The position numbers and the translations under genes are program-made. Below, in pieces: positions 8,275 through 15,342 of a stretch of DNA of 64,000 bases. The notes under the pieces were generated by a model. That model was not told the DNA's origin, ran no database searches, and saw only the letters and a list, made by a program, of their open reading frames with translations. The first letter of the stretch is position 1; the number at the start of each line of letters is the position of its first letter. This DNA comes from Parahaliea mediterranea (GTDB lineage Bacteria > Pseudomonadota > Gammaproteobacteria > Pseudomonadales > Halieaceae), in contig NZ_QEWO01000005.1 in the NCBI RefSeq assembly GCF_003402235.1, positions 513,669 through 577,668 on the forward strand, written 5' to 3'.

Positions 8275-8334
8275 ATCATCAACAAGGTCATCAGCAAGGC
8301 CATTAACTAGGCCATTAACTAGGCCATTAACTAG
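8275..8334. repeat. 12-bp tandem repeat, three perfect plus two diverged copies
   Basis: Three perfect copies of GCCATTAACTAG at 8299-8334 are preceded by two related units, ATCATCAACAAG (8275-8286) and GTCATCAGCAAG (8287-8298). The repeats occupy the spacer between the oxidoreductase and isomerase genes. Each perfect unit carries TAA and TAG, so it would stop read-through translation. Confidence 0.9.
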
Positions 8335-8364
8335 GTAAGCCGCAATGCAAAAAAGGATCACGCC

Positions 8365-9429
8365 ATGAAAGGCCCCGCCCTGTTCCTGGCCCAGTTCGCC
8401 GGCGTGCAGGCGCCCTATAACTCACTGGCCGGGCTGGCCGAATGGGCCGGCGGCCTGGGTTACGAGGCGCTGCAGGTGCCCACCACCGACCCCCGGCTGA
8501 TGGACCTGGAACTAGCGGCGCAAAGCGTGGATTACTGCCAGCAGTTGCAGGGCACACTGGCCGAACACGGCCTGGTGTTCAGCGAGCTTTCCACCCACTT
8601 GCAGGGGCAGCTGGTGGCCGTTCACCCGGCCTATGACCTGCTGTTCGACGGCTTTGCGCCGGCGGCAGTGCGCGGCAAGCCCGAGGCGCGCACCGCCTGG
8701 GCCACCGACCAGCTGCGGCTGGCAGCCCGCGCCAGCCGCAACCTGGGGCTGGATGCCCACGCCACCTTTTCTGGCGCCCTGCTGTGGCCGCTCATGTACC
8801 CCTGGCCCCAGCGGCCGGCGGGGCTGGTGGAGGCGGGCTTTGACGAACTCGGGCGGCGCTGGCGGCCCATACTGGATGCCTTCGACGAGCAGGGCGTGGA
8901 TGTGTGCTTTGAGATTCACCCCGGCGAAGACCTGCACGACGGCGCCAGTTTCGAACGCTTTCTTGACGCGGTGGACGGGCATGGCCGCGCCAACATTCTC
9001 TACGACCCCAGCCACCTACTGCTGCAACAGCTGGATTACCTGGCCTTTATCGACATCTACCACGAGCGCATCAAAGCCTTCCATGTGAAGGACGCCGAGT
9101 TCAATCCCGACGGGCGCAGCGGGGTGTACGGCGGCTACCAGGGCTGGCTTGACCGCCCCGGGCGTTTCCGCTCGCTGGGTGACGGGCAGATCGACTTTCG
9201 CGGTATTTTCAGCCGCCTGGCATGTCATGGCTACCAGGGCTGGGCGGTGCTGGAATGGGAGTGCTGCCTCAAGCACCCGGAAGACGGCGCTGCCGAGGGC
9301 GCCCCCTTCATTCGCGACCACATGATTCGCTTGACCGACCGCGCCTTTGACGACTTTGCCGATGCCGCCATCGACCCGGCCCTGCTGAACGCCGTGCTGG
9401 GCCTTGGGCCCAGGCGCGGCGGGTCTTAA
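8365..9429 (+). CDS. TIM-barrel sugar isomerase/epimerase-like protein
   Basis: A 354-residue protein of the xylose-isomerase-like TIM-barrel superfamily (sugar phosphate isomerase/epimerase). The expected metal-site residues can be placed: Glu183 (CFEIHPGE), Asp214 (LYDPSHL), His240 (AFHVKDAE) and Glu297/Glu299 (LEWECCLKHPEDG). Members linked to Gfo/Idh and GMC oxidoreductases include inosose dehydratases, keto-sugar epimerases and 3-ketoglycoside lyases, so the reaction here is open. The ATG at 8365 gives a natural N-terminus. It follows the oxidoreductase on the same strand after a 143-base spacer with tandem repeats. Cytoplasmic, no signal peptide. Confidence 0.88.
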   Translation: MKGPALFLAQFAGVQAPYNSLAGLAEWAGGLGYEALQVPTTDPRLMDLELAAQSVDYCQQLQGTLAEHGLVFSELSTHLQGQLVAVHPAYDLLFDGFAPAAVRGKPEARTAWATDQLRLAARASRNLGLDAHATFSGALLWPLMYPWPQRPAGLVEAGFDELGRRWRPILDAFDEQGVDVCFEIHPGEDLHDGASFERFLDAVDGHGRANILYDPSHLLLQQLDYLAFIDIYHERIKAFHVKDAEFNPDGRSGVYGGYQGWLDRPGRFRSLGDGQIDFRGIFSRLACHGYQGWAVLEWECCLKHPEDGAAEGAPFIRDHMIRLTDRAFDDFADAAIDPALLNAVLGLGPRRGGS

Positions 9430-9504
9430 GGCGCGCACCGCCATCATCACCTCAACCACCATCACTACAACAAGCACCACAACAATAAGACGCAGGACTC
9501 AACC

Positions 9505-10800
9505 ATGAATGCCGAACATCAGTCACTCAACCTGTCGCGCCTGTTCCTGATTGGCAACCTGTCCATCTTCATGATTGGCCTGGGCTTTGCCGTGCGCGCC
9601 AACATTGCCGGCGATTTGCAGCGCGACATTTTCGACGTGCTCGATGTGGCCAACTCGGCGGCGATGGTGGGCGAGGCGCTGGGTATCACCTTCACCGGCT
9701 TTGCCCTGACCCTGCTGTTCGGCTCGGCCCTGGTGGACCTGGTGGGCATGCGCGTCATGCTGCTGCTGTCGGCAACGGGCTATATCCTTGGCAGCGCGCT
9801 GGTGCTGGCCGCCGCCTGGCTGCCGGTATCGGCGGATTCCTACTGGCTGGTGCTGGCCGGCCTGCTGCTGACCGGCCTTGGCTGGGGCGCCGTTGAAGCC
9901 GCCAGCAACCCACTGATCGCCACCCTCTATCCACGGGAGAAAACCCACCGCCTGAATATCCTCCACGCCTGGTGGCCGGCCGGCATTGTGGTCGGCGGGC
10001 TGGCGGGGGTGGGGCTGGCGGCGCTCGGGCTAACGTGGCAGCTCAACCTGCTGCTGTTGATAGTGCCGGGGTTGGTGATGCTGGTACTGGTGCTGGGCAC
10101 CGAATTCCCGGTGACCGAACGGGTGGCCTCGGGGGTGAGTTACGCCGAGATGTTCGGCGAGCTGAAGCGCCAGCCCATGTTCTTCCTGTGGCTGGCGTGC
10201 ATGTTCATGACCGCGGCGGCGGAGCTGGCCCCGGGCCAGTGGGTGGATCTGGCCCTGTCGCGGGTGGTGGGCATGGATGGCATTCTGCTGCTGGTGTACA
10301 TCAGCGCCCTGATGTTTGTGATGCGCCACTTTGCCGGCCCCATCGTCGTGCGTATTTCCTCGATTGGCCTGCTGTGGCTCAGCAGTGTGCTGGCGGTGAT
10401 CGGCCTGTACGGCCTGGCCCGGGCCGATAGCCCGGTGAGCGCTTTTGTTGCCGCCACCGTGTGGGGCGTAGGGGTGTGCTACCTGTGGCCCACCATGCTC
10501 GGCAGTGTGGCCGAGCGCTTCCCCCGTGGCGGCGCGCTGTTTCTCGGACTCACCGGCTTTTGTGGCGGCATGGCCATTCAGTTTGTGCTGCCGCAACTCG
10601 GGGCCATCTTCGACCGCGCCAAGCTGGAGGCCGCCGGCGGCGCCGAACGCCTGGCCACCCTGTCCGGTGAAGAGCTGGACGCCGTGCTGCGCTACGCCTC
10701 GGTGGAATCCTTCTCTGCCGTGGCCCTGATACCGCTGGCGCTGATTCCGGTGTTCGCCTTTATCGGCTGGCGCGACCGGCGCCAGGCCGCCCCGCGATAG
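9505..10800 (+). CDS. MFS transporter, probably sugar uptake
   Basis: A 431-residue major facilitator superfamily permease with about 12 hydrophobic segments across its length. The loop ALVDLVGMRVMLLLSATGY between the second and third helices resembles the MFS signature region. The start at 9505 has a weak AGGAC ribosome site 10 bases upstream. The 75-base spacer before it is an A/C-rich run of CAC/AAC-like triplets with no gene. As the last gene of the rightward LacI-linked group, it probably brings the sugar or keto-sugar made in the periplasm into the cytoplasm (inference from context). Confidence 0.87.
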   Translation: MNAEHQSLNLSRLFLIGNLSIFMIGLGFAVRANIAGDLQRDIFDVLDVANSAAMVGEALGITFTGFALTLLFGSALVDLVGMRVMLLLSATGYILGSALVLAAAWLPVSADSYWLVLAGLLLTGLGWGAVEAASNPLIATLYPREKTHRLNILHAWWPAGIVVGGLAGVGLAALGLTWQLNLLLLIVPGLVMLVLVLGTEFPVTERVASGVSYAEMFGELKRQPMFFLWLACMFMTAAAELAPGQWVDLALSRVVGMDGILLLVYISALMFVMRHFAGPIVVRISSIGLLWLSSVLAVIGLYGLARADSPVSAFVAATVWGVGVCYLWPTMLGSVAERFPRGGALFLGLTGFCGGMAIQFVLPQLGAIFDRAKLEAAGGAERLATLSGEELDAVLRYASVESFSAVALIPLALIPVFAFIGWRDRRQAAPR

Positions 10801-10894
10801 GCCGCCACGGCCCGCAAGCGCCACCGCGCAGGTGACGCTGCCGGCGAATTCACTTACATTGAGTGGCTTGTCCGTCTGCCAGGCGCCTGCCGCT

Positions 10895-12730
10895 ATGACC
10901 CAAGCGCTGTCCCTCCGTTATTTTCTGGTCGCCAATTACCTGCTGGTGCTGGCCATCACCACCTGGATAGCGCGAGATGCCCTGCTGGGCGCGCTGCCAG
11001 CGGCGCTTTTCGCCCTGCTGGTGCTTGCCACCTACAGCCTGCTGTATTTACTGCCCACAATTGCCATCAGCGCCCTGGCCTGGCGCCTTCACCACCTGGC
11101 GGGCAGGGTGTGTGCTGTGGTGCTGGCCTCGGCGACCGTGTTGTTGCTGCTGGCCGACAGCCGCATTCACGCAATGTACGGCTTTCATATCAACGGCTTT
11201 GTGTGGAACCTGCTGACCACCCCCGGCGGCATTGCCTCCATGGGCGGCAGCGCCAGCGCCGAAATCACCGCGGCCCTGCTGTGCCTGGCGGTGGTGCTGC
11301 TGCAGGCTGGGCTGATGCTCACCCTGGGGCGGCGCGCCCCGGCCCGGCGCTGGCCCTGGGGGCGCATTGCCGCCCTGGTGCTGTGCGTGATGGTCATCGA
11401 GCGCATTGCCTATGGCCTCAGCCACCTCACGGCTTATCGCCCGGTGCTGGCGGCCGCGCGCGAGGTGCCCTTCTACCGGCCCACCACCTTTCGCACCTTT
11501 GCTGCCCGGCTGGGCTATGAAATGCAGCGTCGCAGCGAGATGAGGGTTGCCGACGGCGGCCGCCTGCTGTACCCGCGGGCGCCAATCGAATTCGACAAAA
11601 ATGCCCCCACCCCCAATATCGTCTGGCTGGTGGGGGAGTCCCTGCGCTGGGACATGCTGGACCCCACCATCATGCCCAACGCCTGGCGCTTTGCCGCCAA
11701 GGGGCGGCGCTACACCAATCATTTCAGCGGTGGCAACGGCACCCGCATGGGCATGTTCTCCCTGTTTTACGGCCTGCCGGGCAACTACTGGTCGTCATTT
11801 TTGGACGCGCGGCAGCCGCCCATGCTGATCACTACCCTGCAGCAGCAGAACTACCAGTTTGGCCTGTATACCAGTGCCAAGTTTAGCTATCCCGAGTTTG
11901 ATAAAACGCTGTTTGCCTCGCTGCCGGCATCCACCATGACCAGCGACGACCAGGGCAAGGGCTGGCAGCGCGACCGGCGCAACGTAACGCGACTGCTGGA
12001 CTTTGTTGAACAGCGCGATGCCAGCCGGCCCTTCTTTGCCTTCATGTTTTTCGAGTCGTCCCACGCCCAGTATTACTTCCCGCCGGAAAGCGTGCTGCGC
12101 CCGGACTACCTGCGCGACTTCAATTACGCGACGGTGGACGTGCAAGCCAATATCGATGGCATCTTCGCCCGCTATGTCAACGCCAGTCACCACCTGGACA
12201 GCCAGTTGGGCCGGGTGTTTGACTACCTTGAGAGCAGCGGCCTGTTGGACAACACCATCGTGGTGATGACCGGCGATCACGGCGAAGAGTTCCTGGAAGA
12301 AGGGCGCTGGGGCCACAACTCCGCCTTCCACAACGAGCAACTGCATGTGCCGCTGGTGCTGTACGCCCCGGGCCTGGCGCCCGGTGTGTTTGACCACCCC
12401 ACCAGCCACCTGGACGTGGTGCCCACCCTGATGCCCAGGCTTGGCGTTCGCAACCCGCGCCGGGATTATGCCCTGGGCATGTCGCTGGACGAGGTGCCCG
12501 ACGAGCGCTACCGGCTGGCGGCGAACTGGGATGCCCTGGCCTATATCGGCAAGGACCACAAAGTTGTGATGCCGCTCAAGGCCTCCGGGGTGCTGGATAC
12601 GGTGGTGGAGGAGGCTGACGACGATGCGGTGGCCAATGACGACCAGGTACTGGCTGGCCTCAGTTCGGAATTGGCGGCGGTGCTGGAAGATCTGGCGCAC
12701 TTCTACCGGCGGCGGGCCAACGCCAGCTGA
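10895..12730 (+). CDS. YejM/PbgA-like inner-membrane sulfatase-fold protein
   Basis: About 611 residues. Five or so N-terminal membrane helices (to about residue 190) are followed by a periplasmic alkaline-phosphatase/sulfatase-fold domain. The segment SGGNGTRMGMFSLFYGLPGNYW followed by LITTLQQQNYQFGLY closely resembles the YejM (DUF3413) family, which controls lipopolysaccharide synthesis through LpxC turnover in enterics. The fold motifs VGESLRWDML and MTGDHGEEFLEE...WGHNS are visible. I chose the ATG at 10895; a GTG at 10832 extends the frame but adds a non-hydrophobic leader. No operon partner is clear. It may instead be a phosphoethanolamine or glycerol-phosphate transferase. Confidence 0.82.
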   Translation: MTQALSLRYFLVANYLLVLAITTWIARDALLGALPAALFALLVLATYSLLYLLPTIAISALAWRLHHLAGRVCAVVLASATVLLLLADSRIHAMYGFHINGFVWNLLTTPGGIASMGGSASAEITAALLCLAVVLLQAGLMLTLGRRAPARRWPWGRIAALVLCVMVIERIAYGLSHLTAYRPVLAAAREVPFYRPTTFRTFAARLGYEMQRRSEMRVADGGRLLYPRAPIEFDKNAPTPNIVWLVGESLRWDMLDPTIMPNAWRFAAKGRRYTNHFSGGNGTRMGMFSLFYGLPGNYWSSFLDARQPPMLITTLQQQNYQFGLYTSAKFSYPEFDKTLFASLPASTMTSDDQGKGWQRDRRNVTRLLDFVEQRDASRPFFAFMFFESSHAQYYFPPESVLRPDYLRDFNYATVDVQANIDGIFARYVNASHHLDSQLGRVFDYLESSGLLDNTIVVMTGDHGEEFLEEGRWGHNSAFHNEQLHVPLVLYAPGLAPGVFDHPTSHLDVVPTLMPRLGVRNPRRDYALGMSLDEVPDERYRLAANWDALAYIGKDHKVVMPLKASGVLDTVVEEADDDAVANDDQVLAGLSSELAAVLEDLAHFYRRRANAS

Positions 12731-12763
12731 GCGCATCGCCGGCGCAGTCGGCGCTGCTGCGTT

Positions 12764-13330
12764 TCAGGGCTCCATGCCCAGCAGCGCCCGCCGCAGCTCC
12801 GGCCGGCTGGTGTCCGGCGATACCCAGATGGCGAGAAAACTGGGGCCGAAGTCGGCGTCGGCAATCTCGCCCAGGGTTTCGCCGTTATGGCTGAACTGGC
12901 TGCTGCCCTCGTTGATATCCAGCACCAGCACATCGCCCTCGCTCACGTTTGGCCAGAGTCCGGCCAGCAGGCTCAGCCACTCAGCCTGTGAGGGGTGTTC
13001 CTGCCCCAGGTGGCGCCATTCCTTGGCGGTCTGCTTCACCAGCGCTGCGCTGTCGATGTCGCGCAGGTAGGTAATTTCCAGGCGCAGCGGGCGCGCATCC
13101 GGCTGGTAACGGCCGCCGGGGGCAAAAAGGCGGGAGTGGTACACCTCCCACAGCAGCACCTGCAGGCGGGCCTCGCCCACCAGTGCCAGGTTGTTGCCGG
13201 GCTGGGCTGTCTCGGGCTGGGCTGTCTCGGGCTGGGTTGGCACGGTCTGAGCTGTCTCGGTCTGAGCTGTCACGAGCACAGCGGCGCCAAGCAGCGCGGT
13301 GAGGGTAAGCATGGCAATGGCCCTCTTCAT
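12764..13330 (-). CDS. chalcone-isomerase-like exported protein
   Basis: A 188-residue protein with a signal peptide (KRAIAMLTLTALLGAAVLVTA). A low-complexity run of five-residue repeats follows, then a domain matching the bacterial chalcone-isomerase-like family (LRLEITYLRDIDSAALVKQT, EWRHLG, then VLDIN). Bacterial members have no proven catalytic role. The start ATG at 13330 overlaps the stop of the DUF2878 gene by four bases, so the two are co-translated. The pair is often found together with fatty-acid or lipid-modification genes in other bacteria; that link is general knowledge and is not visible here. Confidence 0.8.
   Translation of the reverse strand: MKRAIAMLTLTALLGAAVLVTAQTETAQTVPTQPETAQPETAQPGNNLALVGEARLQVLLWEVYHSRLFAPGGRYQPDARPLRLEITYLRDIDSAALVKQTAKEWRHLGQEHPSQAEWLSLLAGLWPNVSEGDVLVLDINEGSSQFSHNGETLGEIADADFGPSFLAIWVSPDTSRPELRRALLGMEP
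13199..13273. repeat. 15-bp in-frame tandem repeat, five copies
   Basis: Five 15-bp units, the first two identical (gggctgggctgtctc on the plus strand) and the others diverged. On the minus strand they encode pentapeptides of the form (V/E)TAQ(T/P), plus one VPTQP, just after the signal peptide of the chalcone-isomerase-like protein. Copy-number change would lengthen or shorten a periplasmic linker in frame. Confidence 0.85.
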
Positions 13331-13875
13331 GGCTGCCGCCGGATGCGGGTGGTGACAAGGCACAGGGCGGGCAGCAGCACCATCCACAGCGGTACCAGTA
13401 GCAGCAGGGTCGCGCTGGCGCCCAAGTCGAAAGCCACCGCCCCCAACCGCTCGCCCACCAGGTAGTTGCCCGCCGCCGGGGCGCCCAGCAGGGCCGCCAG
13501 CCAGGGCCGCCGGCGCAGGGCGTCCAGGCTGCGGTTCAGGGTGGTGGCAAAGGCGAACCACAGGCCCAGCAGCCACAGGGGAATGGGGCCGGCGCTGTCG
13601 AAGCGAAATACGCCGGCAAGGCTCAAGGCGCTGTCGATGCCCGCCCCCAGCAGGGCCACCGGCAGCAGGGCCAGCAGCTCCTGCGCGGCTGAGCGCACCA
13701 GCGCCAGGTGCAACACCAGCAAGGCCACCAGCACCGCCAGCAGCGGCTCGCGCCCGAGCACGGCGCACAGCCAGCATAGCTGGAACCACAGGGCGTTGAA
13801 CCACCAGCGCTCGACCAGGGGCGTCGCGGCGCCGGGGGCGGCGCTATCGTGCTTGGGAGAGTGGGCTGCCATCAT
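13327..13875 (-). CDS. DUF2878-family membrane protein
   Basis: A 182-residue integral membrane protein with about five or six hydrophobic segments. It matches the DUF2878 pattern: WFQLCWLCAVLG near the N-terminus, then GVFRFDSAGPIPLWLLGLWF and FATTLNRSLDALRRRPWLAALLGAPAAGNYLVGERLGAV. The function of the family is unknown. Its stop codon overlaps the start of the chalcone-isomerase-like gene (ATGA). It lies 31 bases downstream of the efflux outer-membrane gene on the same strand, so read-through from that operon is possible. Confidence 0.8.
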   Translation of the reverse strand: MMAAHSPKHDSAAPGAATPLVERWWFNALWFQLCWLCAVLGREPLLAVLVALLVLHLALVRSAAQELLALLPVALLGAGIDSALSLAGVFRFDSAGPIPLWLLGLWFAFATTLNRSLDALRRRPWLAALLGAPAAGNYLVGERLGAVAFDLGASATLLLLVPLWMVLLPALCLVTTRIRRQP

Positions 13876-13906
13876 GCAGGGGATACGCGGGCAGCGCCGG
13901 GGTGGA

Positions 13907-15313
13907 TCAGCCCTCGTCTTCCTCGACCGCCCAGCCGCCGCCGATGCTGGCGGCCAGTTCCGCCGCCGCCGACAGCTGGTTGGCGGTGACGTTCACCTGG
14001 GTGCGGCGGGCGTTGAGGGTGGTGTTCTGGGCCACCGCCACTTCCAGGAAGGACACCAGGCCGCTCTGGTAGCGGTTCTTGATCACCCGCTCGTTCTCTT
14101 CCGCCAGCTGCACCAGCCGCGCCTGCTGCACTGCCTTTTCCTTGAGGATGGCGGTGGTGGCCAGGGCGTTTTCCACGTCGCGCAGGCTGTCCAGCACGGT
14201 CTGGCGGTAGGCGGCCACCTGTTCGTCGTAGCGGGCGATGGCGGCATCCTCGGCGGCGCGGCGGCGGCCGCCGTCGAACAGGGTCTGGGCCAGCGACGGG
14301 CCCACCGACCAGAAGCGCGCGGGGCTGTCCCACAGGTCGTCCAGTACGGTGCCATTGACGCCGCCGCTGGCGCTGATGCTGAAGTCCGGCAGCCAGGCGG
14401 CAATGGCCACGCCGATGCTGGCGTTGGCGCTGGCCACCGCCCGCTCGGCCACCACCACGTCGGGGCGGCGGGCAATCAGCTGGCCGGGAATCTGGGCCGG
14501 AATGGCGGGCACGCTGGGCATCAGCGGCGCCGGGGCAAGGCTGAAGTTGACCGGCGCCCGCCCCAGCAGGGCGGCCACGGTGTTCTCCTCGATGGCGCGC
14601 TGGGCCTGCAGGTCGTAGAGGTCCGAGCGCTGGGACTGGAGCTGGGTTTCGGCCTGGATCACGTCGGCCCGGGATACAATGCCGGCCTCGTACTGGTTGT
14701 GGGTGAGCTGGGCCGAGCGCTCGGAGGCGGCCAGGGTCTGCTCCAGAATCTGGTGCTGTAAATCCAGCGCCCGCAGGTTGATGTAGCTGTTCACCACCGC
14801 CAGCTGGATGGACAGCCGCACGGCGGCGAGGTCTGCCGCGCTGCCCTGCAGGGCGGCGGTGTCGGCCTCCACCTGGCGGCGCACCCGGCCCCACAGGTCC
14901 GGCTCCCAGCTGATGTCCAGGCTGGCGCTGGAGCGCTCGTTGACGAAGGCATCGGTAGCATCGTTGCGCGACTGGCTGATGCGTGCGCCCAACTCCGGGT
15001 AGTAGCCGCTGCGGCTGGACTGCTGCTGGGCCAGGGCCGCCCGGTAGCGGGCCTCGGCCTGGGCCAGGGTCAGGTTGTTGCCGCTGGCCTCTTCCACCAG
15101 GGTGTTCAGGGAGGCATCGGCAAAGGCCTGCCACCAGTTGCCGCTGCCGGCCCAGGGCTGCGCCGGCAGCTGCCGCCAGCCGCTGTCGTACTTCAGGGCC
15201 GGGGGCGAGGCTACCTCAGGCGGCTGGTAGTCCGGCCCCACCGTGCAGGCCGAGAGCAGCCCCGCCGTGAGGGCGGTGGCCAGTATGGGTCGCAGTGTCT
15301 TTATCGATGCCAT
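13907..15313 (-). CDS. NodT-family outer-membrane efflux lipoprotein (TolC-like)
   Basis: A 468-residue outer-membrane factor of an RND pump. The signal peptide ends in the lipobox LLSAC, followed by TVGPDYQPPEV, the usual start of NodT/OprM-type lipoproteins. Two repeated alpha-helical/beta segments with long coiled coils follow (ALAQQQSSRSGYYPELGARI; AYRQTVLDSLRDVENALA). The ATG at 15313 is preferred over a TTG six codons upstream. It is the last gene of a leftward four-gene efflux operon and lies 29 bases after the second pump gene. Confidence 0.92.
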   Translation of the reverse strand: MASIKTLRPILATALTAGLLSACTVGPDYQPPEVASPPALKYDSGWRQLPAQPWAGSGNWWQAFADASLNTLVEEASGNNLTLAQAEARYRAALAQQQSSRSGYYPELGARISQSRNDATDAFVNERSSASLDISWEPDLWGRVRRQVEADTAALQGSAADLAAVRLSIQLAVVNSYINLRALDLQHQILEQTLAASERSAQLTHNQYEAGIVSRADVIQAETQLQSQRSDLYDLQAQRAIEENTVAALLGRAPVNFSLAPAPLMPSVPAIPAQIPGQLIARRPDVVVAERAVASANASIGVAIAAWLPDFSISASGGVNGTVLDDLWDSPARFWSVGPSLAQTLFDGGRRRAAEDAAIARYDEQVAAYRQTVLDSLRDVENALATTAILKEKAVQQARLVQLAEENERVIKNRYQSGLVSFLEVAVAQNTTLNARRTQVNVTANQLSAAAELAASIGGGWAVEEDEG

Positions 15314-15342
15314 GATGATGTCTGGGCGCAATTTGGTGAGTG

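Noticed and set aside
9430..9504. Run of CAC/AAC-like triplets in the spacer before the MFS gene
   Set aside because: Irregular and not a true repeat; no start codon or ribosome site for a leader peptide was found.
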